Source: Pseudothermotoga sp.
GTDB lineage: Bacteria > Thermotogota > Thermotogae > Thermotogales > DSM-5069
Reading direction: 5' to 3'
Assembly (NCBI GenBank): GCA_003510135.1
Contig: DOKY01000002.1
Span: forward strand, 206,793 to 263,132
DNA length: 56,340 nt
Position 1 is the first letter of the stretch; every line of letters starts with the position of its first letter. Positions 25,703 through 34,231 of this stretch are shown in pieces. Both the position numbers and the translations under genes were made by a program. The notes under the pieces are model-generated. The model did not search any database and was not told the origin of the DNA. It was given only the letters and a program-made list of their open reading frames with translations.

Positions 25703-26308
25703 TTGACGAGAGAGGAACTGATTCAAATCCTGACGGAACGAGTTCAGAAATGTGAAGCCTGTCAGCTCGCTCAGGGTAGGACCAATGTGGTCGTCGGCGA
25801 GGGTAGTCTCTATGCACCCATCATGTTCGTTGGAGAGGGTCCTGGCGAGGAAGAGGACAAGACGGGTCGGCCATTCGTCGGTAAAGCGGGGCAGTTGCTC
25901 ACGAAGATCCTCGAGTCTGTTCAACTGACTCGTGAGGACGTATACATATGCAACGTCGTCAAATGCAGACCACCCAATAACAGAGTTCCGGCAGCGCAGG
26001 AACAGAAAGCGTGTGCACATTTCCTTTACGCGCAGATCATGATCGTCGATCCAGCGATCATCGTCCCTCTTGGTAGCACAGCCCTCTCGTTTTTTCTCAA
26101 CCGGAACGTCTCGATCAGTGATTATCGTGGCAGGGAGATTCAATGGAAGGCAGGCAAGAAACTTTTCCCCATGTTCCATCCGAGTTATTTGCTGAGGAAT
26201 CCTTCGAGGGAGAAAGGTTCTCCGAAAGATCTGACGTGGCAGGACATCAAGAAGGTCCGAAAATTTTACGATGAGCTGAAAGGGAGGTATCACGATGCCA
26301 AGGGGTAG
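25703..26308 (+). CDS. Type-4 uracil-DNA glycosylase (4Fe-4S)
   Basis: Removes uracil from DNA; the thermophile-type family 4 enzyme with a 4Fe-4S cluster. 201 residues. Cys17 and Cys20 ('KCEACQLA') and two later cysteines ('CNVVKCRPP' and 'KACAHF' region) supply the cluster ligands; motif 1 is 'GEGPGEEEDKTGRPFVGKAG', motif 2 'HPSYLLRNP'. TTG start at 25703 with GGAGGG 25691-25696. It overlaps the regulator gene by 14 bases. Order UDG, DtxR-like, galE, rarA matches T. maritima as I recall. Confidence 0.93.
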   Translation: MTREELIQILTERVQKCEACQLAQGRTNVVVGEGSLYAPIMFVGEGPGEEEDKTGRPFVGKAGQLLTKILESVQLTREDVYICNVVKCRPPNNRVPAAQEQKACAHFLYAQIMIVDPAIIVPLGSTALSFFLNRNVSISDYRGREIQWKAGKKLFPMFHPSYLLRNPSREKGSPKDLTWQDIKKVRKFYDELKGRYHDAKG

Positions 26309-26828
26309 GAAGAAAACTTTGACACCCGCACTGGAAGACTACTTGACGGTGATCTACGAGATCCAGCAGAAGCAACCAGCAGCGAGAATCAGCACGATTG
26401 CGAGGAGGGTAGGCGTCAGCCTGCCGAGTGTCACGAATGCGGTCAGAAGGCTTGCAGACCTCGGGTACGTCGAGTACGAAAAGTACGGTCTGATCATTCT
26501 CACGCCACGTGGCAAGAGGAAGGCCCAGGTTCTGTACGCCTTACAGAGACGCATCAAGAATTTCTTCCATTATGTGCTTGGCATTTCCATGGACATCTCC
26601 GAGAAGCTGGCGAGGCACTTGTCCCACTATCTGACGGCGAGAACCCGCGAGAGAATAAGAGATTTTTACAGGTTAATCATCGACTTCACCGAGGACAAGT
26701 CCACGGAGCTGAGAAAGTTCATTGAGGAGAGTCGCAGGTTGGTGAACGCCACCACACTTCCAGAGGAACTGATCGAAGACCTCAAGGCTATGGAGAAGGA
26801 AGCAGAGGAAGAAGAAGAGGGTGAATGA
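26295..26828 (+). CDS. DtxR/MntR-like transcription regulator
   Basis: 177-residue DNA-binding protein. Winged helix at residues 8-75: 'LTPALEDYLTVIYEIQ', 'ISTIARRVGVSLPSVTNAV' (recognition helix), 'LGYVEYEKYGLIILTPRG'. The following helical region corresponds to the DtxR dimerisation and metal-sensing domain, but the usual metal ligands (RHR.LAE and EH pattern) read 'QRRIKNF' and 'LARHLSH', so most ligands are missing. It may sense something else or act without metal. The C-terminus is a long acidic Glu-rich tail. ATG start after GGGAGG; ATGA overlap with galE. Confidence 0.8.
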   Translation: MPRGRKKTLTPALEDYLTVIYEIQQKQPAARISTIARRVGVSLPSVTNAVRRLADLGYVEYEKYGLIILTPRGKRKAQVLYALQRRIKNFFHYVLGISMDISEKLARHLSHYLTARTRERIRDFYRLIIDFTEDKSTELRKFIEESRRLVNATTLPEELIEDLKAMEKEAEEEEEGE

Positions 26829-27757
26829 GTGTGGCAAACATCCTGGTGACTGGAGGAGTCGGATTCATAGGTTCACACCTGGTCGATGCCCTGATTCGTG
26901 AAGGTCACAGGGTCGTCGTGGTCGACAATCTGAGTAGCGGTAAGATTGAGAATCTGAACAGACAGGCTTTGTTCTATCAGCAGAGCATCCAGGACGAAGA
27001 GATGATGGAGCGTGTGTTCATGCTCCATCGTTTTGACTACGTTTTTCATCTCGCGGCGCAAGCAAGTGTCAGCGTGTCGGTCAAAGAACCGGTCAAAGAC
27101 GCAATGACTAACATCGTTGGTAGCTTAGTTTTGCTCGAAAAGAGTGTGAAGTACGGTGTGAAAAAGTTCATCTTCTCTTCCACGGGCGGTGCCATATACG
27201 GCGACGATGTGCCCGTGCCGACGAGCGAAGAAGTCTACCCAAAACCCATCTCACCGTACGGCATCGCAAAGAGAAGTGTGGAAATGTATCTGGATTTCTT
27301 CAAGAGGGAGAAGGGCCTTGACTATGTTTCTCTTCGCTATGGCAACGTTTATGGACCAAGACAGGATCCTAACGGTGAGGCCGGCGTGGTGGCCATATTT
27401 ACGTCGAGGATGTTGAAGAACGAGGATGTCCACATCTTTGGCGATGGAGAATACGTGAGAGACTACGTGTATGTATCAGACGTCGTTGAAGCCAATCTGC
27501 TGTCTCTGAAACCAGAGGTCAGCGGTATCTTCAACATCGCGACCGGTGTTGGCACGACGGTGAACGAGCTGTTCAAGATGCTCGCAGAATTGACCAACTA
27601 TTCGAAACAACCAATCTATGCTGAACCAAGGAAAGGCGATCTCAGAAAGAGCGTCTTGGATTGCTCAAAAGCTGAGAGACTGCTTGGCTGGAAACCCAAA
27701 ATCGATTTGAAAACGGGCCTGGCTCTCACGGTGGAATTTTTCAAATCTGGAGGGTGA
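26825..27757 (+). CDS. galE: NAD-dependent UDP-glucose 4-epimerase-like protein
   Basis: Extended short-chain dehydrogenase/epimerase, 310 residues. NAD-binding TGGVGFIGSH at residues 9-18, 'DNLSSG', 'FHLAAQASV', Ser in 'FSSTGGAIYG', the catalytic YxxxK as 'YGIAK', and 'RYGNVYGPRQDP'. Interconverts UDP-glucose and UDP-galactose, or a related sugar nucleotide. Starts by ATGA overlap with the DtxR-like gene. The ribosome binding site of rarA lies over its stop. Confidence 0.88.
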   Translation: MSVANILVTGGVGFIGSHLVDALIREGHRVVVVDNLSSGKIENLNRQALFYQQSIQDEEMMERVFMLHRFDYVFHLAAQASVSVSVKEPVKDAMTNIVGSLVLLEKSVKYGVKKFIFSSTGGAIYGDDVPVPTSEEVYPKPISPYGIAKRSVEMYLDFFKREKGLDYVSLRYGNVYGPRQDPNGEAGVVAIFTSRMLKNEDVHIFGDGEYVRDYVYVSDVVEANLLSLKPEVSGIFNIATGVGTTVNELFKMLAELTNYSKQPIYAEPRKGDLRKSVLDCSKAERLLGWKPKIDLKTGLALTVEFFKSGG

Positions 27758-27762
27758 TATAG

Positions 27763-29055
27763 ACGCAACGCACACAACCGCTTGCAGAAAGGATGAGACC
27801 TAAGGATCTCGACGAACTCGTGGGTCAAGAGCACGTGCTCGGTGAGAATGGAGTCCTTCGTCGTGCTCTGGAATCTGGATCGATTTTCTCGTGCATCCTC
27901 TACGGTCCTCCAGGTTGTGGCAAGAGTTCCATCGCTGAGCTGATCAGAAAATACGTCGATGCAGAATACCATTCTCTGAGCGGGTCGCTCCATGGTGCCG
28001 CGGAGATAAAGCAGGTGCTCAGCAGGGCCCAGGAACTCAAAAAGTACGGTAAACGGACCATACTGTTCATAGACGAAATACACAGACTGAACAAAGCTCA
28101 GCAGGATCTTTTACTCTCGCGAGTGGAAGATGGAACGATCGTACTCATTGGCGCAACCACGGAGAATCCGTCTTTCGAGATCATCGCACCTTTGCTTTCA
28201 CGCTGTCGTGTGATTCAGCTCAAGCCACTCACCCCAGAGGATCTGCTGAAGATCATGAAGCGCGCAATTGAGACAGACGAGCTGTTCAGAAGTGGTGTGG
28301 AGATAGAAGAAGAAGTACTGTCATACATTGCCAGAGAATCAAATGGTGATGCGAGGTATGCGTTGAACACTCTCGAGACGATCGTTGAAGCAACGCTGTC
28401 GAAAGGCTTGAAGAAGCTTCGTCTCGAAGATCTGGCCAAACTTTCGCCGTCGAAGATCCTAACGTACACGGAAGAAAATCACTATGATCTGGCCTCGGCG
28501 TTCATAAAGAGCCTCAGGGGAAGCGACCCGGATGCGGCGCTCTACTACATGGTGAGAATGCTCGAATCTGGTGAAGATCCCAGGTTCATTGCGAGAAGAA
28601 TGATCATCCTCGCGAGTGAAGATATAGGTTTAGCAGATCCCTTCGCCCTGGTCATAGCCGTCAGTGCCGCACAGGCGGTGGAACACGTTGGCATGCCAGA
28701 GTGTGCGCTGAACCTTGCCGAGGCAGCGATATACCTCGCGACAGCTCCAAAGAGCAATTCTACTTATGAAGCGTTGTCTCGAGCGAAAGAGTTGGTCGAA
28801 AAGACGAAGGACGTTGAAGTGCCGTTGTTCCTGCGAAATCCTGTCACCAAACTCATGAAGAACATGGGTTACGGTAAAGGTTACGTCTACCCACACGATG
28901 TCGGAGGCTTCGTTCGGAGAAGCTATATGCCCGAAGGTCTTGAAGATGTCAGACTCTACGTGCCCAAAGACGTTGGCAAGGAGTCCACGATAAAGAAGAA
29001 GTTGGAACAACTCTGGGGCAAGAGAGAGGGTGATAGCGGTGAAAGTCATCCTTAA
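27763..29055 (+). CDS. rarA: Replication-associated AAA+ ATPase RarA (MgsA)
   Basis: Replication-fork maintenance ATPase, about 430 residues. Walker A 'GPPGCGKSS', Walker B 'ILFIDEIHRL', sensor 1 'GATTENP', arginine-finger region 'LLSRCRV', then the RarA tetramerisation domain ('RMIILASEDIGLADP'). Start problem: the family N-terminus 'PLAERMRPK' extends upstream of the first ATG (27793). GGAGGGTGA at 27749-27757 lies five bases before an ACG at 27763, directly after an in-frame TAG. The ATG at 27793 has no spaced ribosome binding site. I place the start at the ACG; 27793 is the conservative alternative. Confidence 0.9.
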   Translation, partial: TQRTQPLAERMRPKDLDELVGQEHVLGENGVLRRALESGSIFSCILYGPPGCGKSSIAELIRKYVDAEYHSLSGSLHGAAEIKQVLSRAQELKKYGKRTILFIDEIHRLNKAQQDLLLSRVEDGTIVLIGATTENPSFEIIAPLLSRCRVIQLKPLTPEDLLKIMKRAIETDELFRSGVEIEEEVLSYIARESNGDARYALNTLETIVEATLSKGLKKLRLEDLAKLSPSKILTYTEENHYDLASAFIKSLRGSDPDAALYYMVRMLESGEDPRFIARRMIILASEDIGLADPFALVIAVSAAQAVEHVGMPECALNLAEAAIYLATAPKSNSTYEALSRAKELVEKTKDVEVPLFLRNPVTKLMKNMGYGKGYVYPHDVGGFVRRSYMPEGLEDVRLYVPKDVGKESTIKKKLEQLWGKREGDSGESHP

Positions 29056-29911
29056 GGATAATGTGATTTACGCGTTCAGCCCTGGCATGAAGCCTGTCGC
29101 ACATGTTCACGCTGGCGAAACGGTCCAGTTCGAAACACTCGATGCGTTGGGTGGGCAGATTCAAAACGAAGAAGACGTTATGAACCTGGATTTTTCGAAG
29201 GTCAATCCCGCCACAGGCCCGATCTACGTCGAGGGCGCCAGGAAGGGTCAGACACTTGTGGTGGAGATCCTCGACATAAACATCTCGTCGGACCGTGGAG
29301 TGATAGTTGCTGAGGAGGGCTTCGGCGTGCTCAGGGATGTCGTCAAAGGCTTCAGAGCCAAGATCCTGCCCATCCGCGATGGTTGTGTCATCTTCGACGG
29401 TCTCTCGATCCCGATCAAACCCATGATCGGAGTCATTGGCGTGGCGCCAGAACGAGAGGAGTTTCCCACCGGTACTGCACACAAACACGGCGGCAACATG
29501 GACACGAAGGAGATAACCGTAAAAAGCAGGATCCATCTTCCGGTCTTTCAGGATGGTGCTCTTCTGGCTTTGGGCGATGTGCATGCCGTGATGGGTGACG
29601 GTGAAGTGTGCGTTTCTGCGTGCGAGGTTCCGGCCACCGTGACGGCGAAGATAGAAGTTGAGGACAGAACGATCGACTGGCCGATCGTGGAGACTGAGGA
29701 ACATGTCTGCGTGATTGTTTCTCTGCCCGAGCTAAAAGATGCTCTCGAGGAAGCAACGCGTGTCGCTGTGAAGATGCTCAGCGAGGCGAGAAAAATCTCT
29801 TTCGAAGAAGCTTACATGCTCGCAAGTCTGATCGTCGATGTGGGCGTGAGCCAGCTCGTTGATCCGAATCTGACAGCGAAGGCGAAGATTCCAAAGCGTT
29901 ATCTTGCGTAG
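29039..29911 (+). CDS. Acetamidase/formamidase family protein
   Basis: Zinc-type amidohydrolase of the FmdA/AmdA family, 290 residues, which hydrolyses short amides to ammonia and an acid. Family blocks: 'PVAHVHAGETVQFET', 'NPATGPIYVEGARKGQTL', 'PIRDGCVIFDG' and 'KPMIGVIGVAP', 'HGGNMDTKEI', 'LALGDVHAVMGDGEV'. The GTG at 29039 is chosen for the GAGAGGGTGA five bases before it (a GTG at 29030 is too close). It overlaps rarA by 17 bases and converges with hisIE, 16 bases away. Confidence 0.88.
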   Translation: MKVILKDNVIYAFSPGMKPVAHVHAGETVQFETLDALGGQIQNEEDVMNLDFSKVNPATGPIYVEGARKGQTLVVEILDINISSDRGVIVAEEGFGVLRDVVKGFRAKILPIRDGCVIFDGLSIPIKPMIGVIGVAPEREEFPTGTAHKHGGNMDTKEITVKSRIHLPVFQDGALLALGDVHAVMGDGEVCVSACEVPATVTAKIEVEDRTIDWPIVETEEHVCVIVSLPELKDALEEATRVAVKMLSEARKISFEEAYMLASLIVDVGVSQLVDPNLTAKAKIPKRYLA

Positions 29912-29927
29912 GAACGACGATGATCTG

Positions 29928-30524
29928 TCAACGTTTCCTTGATCTTCTCTTGAGTTCATCAGCCACTTCTTTCCAGGATACATCCTGTGCACACATGAGC
30001 ACTGTCAAATGGTAGATGAGATCTGAAAGTTCGCTGATCAATCTTTCCTTCGTCTGGTGTTTCGCCGCCAGTATGACCTCTATACTCTCTTCACCGAACT
30101 TTTTCAAGATTTGATCCAAACCTGCCCTGAACAAGCTCGCAGTGTAAGAACCTTCCTTGGGATTGTTTTTTCTATCTTCGACGACTCTGTAGAGTTTTTG
30201 AAGGAATCGATCTACCTCGTCTTTCACACCCTCTCCATGAACGACGTTGAAGAAACAGCTTCTTCTTCCTGTATGACACGCCGGTCTGCCTTCGGGAAAC
30301 TCCACCAGATAAAGCAAGGCGTCCCTATCGCAATCTTCCACGATCTGCAAAACTCTCATAATGTTCCCCGATTCTTCACCCTTTTTCCAGATCCTTTGTT
30401 TCGATCTGGAGTAGAAGTGTGCGAATCCAGTTTGTACAGTCAGTCTCAATGCCTCTTCGTCCGCGTAGGCCAGCATGAGAACCTCTTTCGTGAAAGCCTC
30501 CTGAACGACCACGGGCCTGAGCAT
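29928..30524 (-). CDS. hisI: HisIE, phosphoribosyl-AMP cyclohydrolase / phosphoribosyl-ATP pyrophosphatase
   Basis: Fusion enzyme for steps 2 and 3 of histidine synthesis, 198 residues. HisI half (1-110): 'WKKGEESGNIMRV', 'DCDRDALLYLVE', 'ACHTGRRSCFF' with zinc and magnesium ligands. HisE half (about 112-198): 'SYTASLFRAGLDQILKKFGEESIEVILAAK' region and 'ELSDLIYHL'. The ATG at 30522-30524 is preceded by GGAGG nine bases upstream and comes just after the hisF stop; an upstream GTG at 30542 lies in hisF. Last gene of the his operon. Confidence 0.95.
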   Translation of the reverse strand: MLRPVVVQEAFTKEVLMLAYADEEALRLTVQTGFAHFYSRSKQRIWKKGEESGNIMRVLQIVEDCDRDALLYLVEFPEGRPACHTGRRSCFFNVVHGEGVKDEVDRFLQKLYRVVEDRKNNPKEGSYTASLFRAGLDQILKKFGEESIEVILAAKHQTKERLISELSDLIYHLTVLMCAQDVSWKEVADELKRRSRKR

Positions 30525-30525
30525 C

Positions 30526-31296
30526 TCATTCAACCTCCACACAGTCCAGCCTCATATTGATTTTGTTCTGAGAAAGGTATTTCTTCAAACTTCGCACATC
30601 GATCAAACCGAAGTGGAACACCGACGCGCCAAGGGCTGCGTCCGCACCTGCCTTGAAGGCTTCGAGGAAATGTTGCTCCGTTCCAGCTCCACCCGAGGCG
30701 ATTAGCGGGATTTTCAATATCTTTCTGGCCAGCGAGATGAGTTCGAGATCGAAACCCTCCTTCGTACCGTCCCTGTCTATGCTCGTCAGTAGAACCTCAC
30801 CGGCTCCAAGATCTTGAAGGAGCCTGAGCCATTCTTCGAGTTTGATTTTCGTTGCTTTCTTCCCAGAGAGTGTGAAAACCTCAAAACCCAGCTGAGTCCT
30901 CTTGGCGTCGACTGCGACCACGACAGCCTGGGAACCAAATTTCGATGCGACCTGTTCAATTAGTCTCGGATTTTCAATTGCAGCGGTGTTGATGCTCACC
31001 CTGTCTGCACCGGCGTAGATCAACTTTGACGCAGTATCAACGTCACGGATGCCTCCACCCACGGTGAATGGGATGTCTGTTTTCTCAGCGACCTTCTCGA
31101 TTACCTCGATCATGGTCTTTCTTGATTCCAGAGAGGCCGCGATGTCCAGAAAGACCAGTTCATCTATGCAGGATTCACAGTACCTCTGAGCCAGTTCCAC
31201 AGGGTTACCACCGTAAACGAGGTTCTCGAACCGTCTTCCCTTCACCACCATCCCGTCTTTAACATCCAGGCACGCGATGATGCGCTTAGCGAGCAT
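30526..31296 (-). CDS. hisF: Imidazole glycerol phosphate synthase subunit HisF
   Basis: Cyclase subunit that uses ammonia from HisH to make IGP and AICAR. (beta/alpha)8 barrel of 256 residues with catalytic Asp11 ('ACLDV') and Asp130 ('AVDAKR') exactly as in T. maritima HisF, and phosphate loops 'GGGIRD' and 'ASGGAG'. Overlaps hisA by 11 bases. Confidence 0.97.
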   Translation of the reverse strand: MLAKRIIACLDVKDGMVVKGRRFENLVYGGNPVELAQRYCESCIDELVFLDIAASLESRKTMIEVIEKVAEKTDIPFTVGGGIRDVDTASKLIYAGADRVSINTAAIENPRLIEQVASKFGSQAVVVAVDAKRTQLGFEVFTLSGKKATKIKLEEWLRLLQDLGAGEVLLTSIDRDGTKEGFDLELISLARKILKIPLIASGGAGTEQHFLEAFKAGADAALGASVFHFGLIDVRSLKKYLSQNKINMRLDCVEVE

Positions 31297-32014
31297 AGCT
31301 TTTCATCTCCTTCAATGTTATCTTTCCCTCGTAGAAAGCCCTTCCCACAATGACACCACTGACGTTTGGAACTTCAAGACTCAACTTTCTTACGTTATCG
31401 AGATCTTCAACGTTGCTTATTCCACCAGCGACGATGAACGTCAAACCTGTCTGCACTGCCAGACGTTTGGTGAAATCGAGCCTTCTTCCTTTCAACGTTC
31501 CGTCGGCTTCGGTGTCGGTGTGGATCACCTCCTTCAAACCGAGTTCTTTCAGATTTTTCAAAAGTTCCAAGACGTTCAAATCGCTCGTTTCTTTCCATCC
31601 TTTCAGTCTCACCTGTTCGCCGTACGTGTCGAGCGAAAAGACAACTTGGATGTCCTGTTTCAGTATCTCGCAGATCAGCGTGGGATCTTCGATCAACGCA
31701 GAGCTCAGTATCTGCCTTCTGAACCCCATCTGTCGCAGCCAGATCGCTCGTTCCGCACTCCTGATCCCGCCGCCGATTTGAACGAACTTTGCAAGATGCA
31801 TGAGTGAAATCTTCTTCAGCACCGACTCGTTCGCCGTCGATCCATCGATTGCGCACGACAGATCCACCACGTGCACGAGTTCGAAGCCTTCCCGAACGAA
31901 CAGTTCCAGTAACTCGACAGGATCCAGGTCATAAAGATGAATCCTTTTTTTGTCGCCTCTTTCGAATCTCACAACGTGAGATTCGTACAGGTCTATCGCC
32001 GGGATGACGCGCAT
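31286..32014 (-). CDS. hisA: HisA, ProFAR isomerase
   Basis: Barrel enzyme of 242 residues that isomerises ProFAR to PRFAR. Catalytic Asp8 ('IPAIDLY') and Asp129 ('FSLDTYG'), phosphate-binding 'IGGGIRS' and 'VAGGISN'. Overlaps both neighbours (22 bases with hisH, 11 with hisF). Confidence 0.96.
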   Translation of the reverse strand: MRVIPAIDLYESHVVRFERGDKKRIHLYDLDPVELLELFVREGFELVHVVDLSCAIDGSTANESVLKKISLMHLAKFVQIGGGIRSAERAIWLRQMGFRRQILSSALIEDPTLICEILKQDIQVVFSLDTYGEQVRLKGWKETSDLNVLELLKNLKELGLKEVIHTDTEADGTLKGRRLDFTKRLAVQTGLTFIVAGGISNVEDLDNVRKLSLEVPNVSGVIVGRAFYEGKITLKEMKSYAR

Positions 32015-32604
32015 TCGAGCACCCTCTTCAAAAGAATCTTTCCTGCTAAGTGGCTCTTTTCAGGGTGAAACTGGATCCCCATAACCCCGTTTTTCAGGAC
32101 CATTGCTGGAAACTCTTCTTCGTACTCGCACGTTGCGACTATCAGAGATTCGTCGCAGACGACTCTGTACGAATGCACGAAGTAGAAATGTTTCCCATCC
32201 AAATCTTTGAACCTGTCATCAAGAAACCTCACCTGGTTCCAACCGACGTGTGGTAGGACATCTGCTTTCAGTTTCGTGACACTACCTCTGAGAAAACCCA
32301 AACCTCGCACAGGCCCAGCTGAGATGCTCTCCTCGCTTTCTTCAAAAAGGATCTGCATGCCGAGGCAAATGCCCACGATAAAACTCTTTTCAACTTGGTT
32401 CAACAAGAATTTTTCCATTTTGTTTTCCCTGAGCCGTCGCATCGCCTCTTCGAAATGACCAACACCCGGCAGGAAGATCACATCGTAAGGTTTCTGTGCG
32501 GGTCCTTCCAGGAGTTCCACCTTGAGATCTTGATCAACCCTCTTCAAGGCTCTGTAAAGGTTCATGACATTACCAGGCATGCTCGAAACGATAGCTATGT
32601 TCAA
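31993..32604 (-). CDS. hisH: Imidazole glycerol phosphate synthase glutaminase HisH
   Basis: Class I glutamine amidotransferase, 203 residues, supplying ammonia to HisF. Triad Cys80 ('GICLGMQ'), His180 and Glu182 ('FHPEKS'); 'PGVGHFEEAM' oxyanion region. The usual N-terminal 'GxGN' reads 'MPGNVMN', a small deviation. TTG start overlapping the hisB stop as TTGA. Confidence 0.95.
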   Translation of the reverse strand: MNIAIVSSMPGNVMNLYRALKRVDQDLKVELLEGPAQKPYDVIFLPGVGHFEEAMRRLRENKMEKFLLNQVEKSFIVGICLGMQILFEESEESISAGPVRGLGFLRGSVTKLKADVLPHVGWNQVRFLDDRFKDLDGKHFYFVHSYRVVCDESLIVATCEYEEEFPAMVLKNGVMGIQFHPEKSHLAGKILLKRVLECASSRR

Positions 32605-33197
32605 TCTATTACCCCCTTCGTGCTCTGCACAGACTCCACCCTCTCGATCGCGTTTCTCACGGCAATGGCAAAAGCTTTGAAGATCGATTCAGCAATGTGG
32701 TGCGAGTTCCTCCCGAACAACTTCACAATGTGCAGAGTTATCCTCGCGCTGCTGGAGAAAGTTCTGAAGAACTCTTCGATCAATTCGACAGGAAAATCAC
32801 CGATGCTTTGCGTTTCAAAAGAAACCTGAAAATTGAGAAAGCCTCTTCCGGAAAGATCGACCGAGCACATCGTCAGAGCCTCGTCCATCGGGACAATCGC
32901 ATGGCCGAACCGTTTCGTTCTCGAATAATCCAGAAGTTCTCTGAAAGCTGTACCCAAGACGAGGGCGAGGTCCTCGACTGCATGGTGCATATCGACTTCA
33001 AAATCCGCCTCGAACTGCTGTACATTCAGAGACAGAGTCGAAAACCCGCAAAAAGTTTTGAGCATGTGATCGAGAAAACCAATCCTACTCGTTCCGGTTA
33101 AGTCACCTTTCCCATCGCCGATGAGCCACAGCTTTATCTTGGTCTCAAGGGTTTCTCTTGCCGCGTAGCAGAGATTCTTCTGCCTCTCGATCTTCAT
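32601..33197 (-). CDS. hisB: Imidazoleglycerol-phosphate dehydratase HisB
   Basis: Manganese-dependent dehydratase, 198 residues, without the phosphatase domain of enteric HisB. Metal motifs 'HHAVEDLALVLG' and 'SHHIAESIFKAFA'; 'GFLDHMLKTF' near the start. ATG at 33195-33197 follows GGAGG and overlaps the hisC stop; the longer open frame upstream is inside hisC. Confidence 0.95.
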   Translation of the reverse strand: MKIERQKNLCYAARETLETKIKLWLIGDGKGDLTGTSRIGFLDHMLKTFCGFSTLSLNVQQFEADFEVDMHHAVEDLALVLGTAFRELLDYSRTKRFGHAIVPMDEALTMCSVDLSGRGFLNFQVSFETQSIGDFPVELIEEFFRTFSSSARITLHIVKLFGRNSHHIAESIFKAFAIAVRNAIERVESVQSTKGVID

Positions 33198-34231
33198 AAC
33201 AATCCCTCCATAGTTTCGATCAAAAGATCGTTTTGCTGAGGCTGACCGACGCTGATTCGAAGTCCAAGCTCCGTCATTCTCACCGTTATACCACGATCCA
33301 GCAACGCACTGTAGATTTTCCAAGCTTCATCCGGTTTGAGGTAAACGAAGACGAAATTCGTCTGCGAGTCACTCACGTTGAGCCCCAAGCTCTTTAACGT
33401 AGTCTTGAGTCTCTCCCTCTCTTCAACGATTTTTTTCACCCGTTCCTGAAAGATGTGCCTGTTTCTCAGTGCGGTCATCGCACAGATCTGTCCGAGGTAG
33501 CTCACGTTGTATGGCAGACGGATCCTGTTGTACGCGTCGATCAAGCTTGGATCTGCCAAAATGTAACCGATCCTCTGCGAGGCGAGTGCAAAAGCTTTTG
33601 AGAAGGTCCTCAGGATGATCAAATTGGAAAACTCGTCTATCAAAGGCGCAAAGGTTTTACCACAGAACTCGTAATAAGCTTCGTCGAGTACCAGCAACGC
33701 TTTAGTGTTCAAAAGCCAAGAGATCTCTTCGTCTTTGAAGAGGTGCCCCGTTGGGTTATTGGGATTTGGCAGGAAAACAACGCAGCCTTCATTCAAAACT
33801 TCCTTGAGGCTGTTCACATCAATCTTTTCTTCCTTCAGTGCTATTTTGTTCACCTTCACGCCCAGGGCGTTCGCAAAGATTTCATAGCAACTGTAAGTGG
33901 GTGGAAAGACGTAGATCGAGAGGTCTTTGAACATGAGCAAGAGCACGTATATGATCTCGTCCGCACCGTTCCCAACGCTGATTTGCTCTTCTTTTGCTCT
34001 CCAACCGTTCGTTGAAACGTATTCGACCAGTTCCTTCAAGAACTCCTTCAACGGAGCTTCCACATAAAGGTTCATCTTTGTAGGATCCATCGTTTCGAAG
34101 CACTGCTGGATCAATTCTTCTGGAAACGAATATGGATTTTCGTTCAAAGCCAGATAGATGAATGATCTCGGCTCGGTTTGGTACGGTTCGATGTTTCTTT
34201 TGATCTTCTCAACCACCAGTTCGAAGTTCAC
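33194..34231 (-). CDS. hisC: Histidinol-phosphate aminotransferase HisC
   Basis: PLP-dependent transaminase, 345 residues. 'ALNENPYSFPEEL', 'GNGADEII', 'PNPNNPTG', 'VLDEAYYEF' and the PLP lysine in 'RTFSKAFALASQRIGY'. GTG start overlapping the hisD stop (GTGA). Confidence 0.95.
   Translation of the reverse strand: MNFELVVEKIKRNIEPYQTEPRSFIYLALNENPYSFPEELIQQCFETMDPTKMNLYVEAPLKEFLKELVEYVSTNGWRAKEEQISVGNGADEIIYVLLLMFKDLSIYVFPPTYSCYEIFANALGVKVNKIALKEEKIDVNSLKEVLNEGCVVFLPNPNNPTGHLFKDEEISWLLNTKALLVLDEAYYEFCGKTFAPLIDEFSNLIILRTFSKAFALASQRIGYILADPSLIDAYNRIRLPYNVSYLGQICAMTALRNRHIFQERVKKIVEERERLKTTLKSLGLNVSDSQTNFVFVYLKPDEAWKIYSALLDRGITVRMTELGLRISVGQPQQNDLLIETMEGLL

Noticed and set aside
28949..29704. 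Long reverse-strand frame (251 codons) over rarA and the amidase
   Set aside because: It is antisense to two well-conserved genes and shows no domain.
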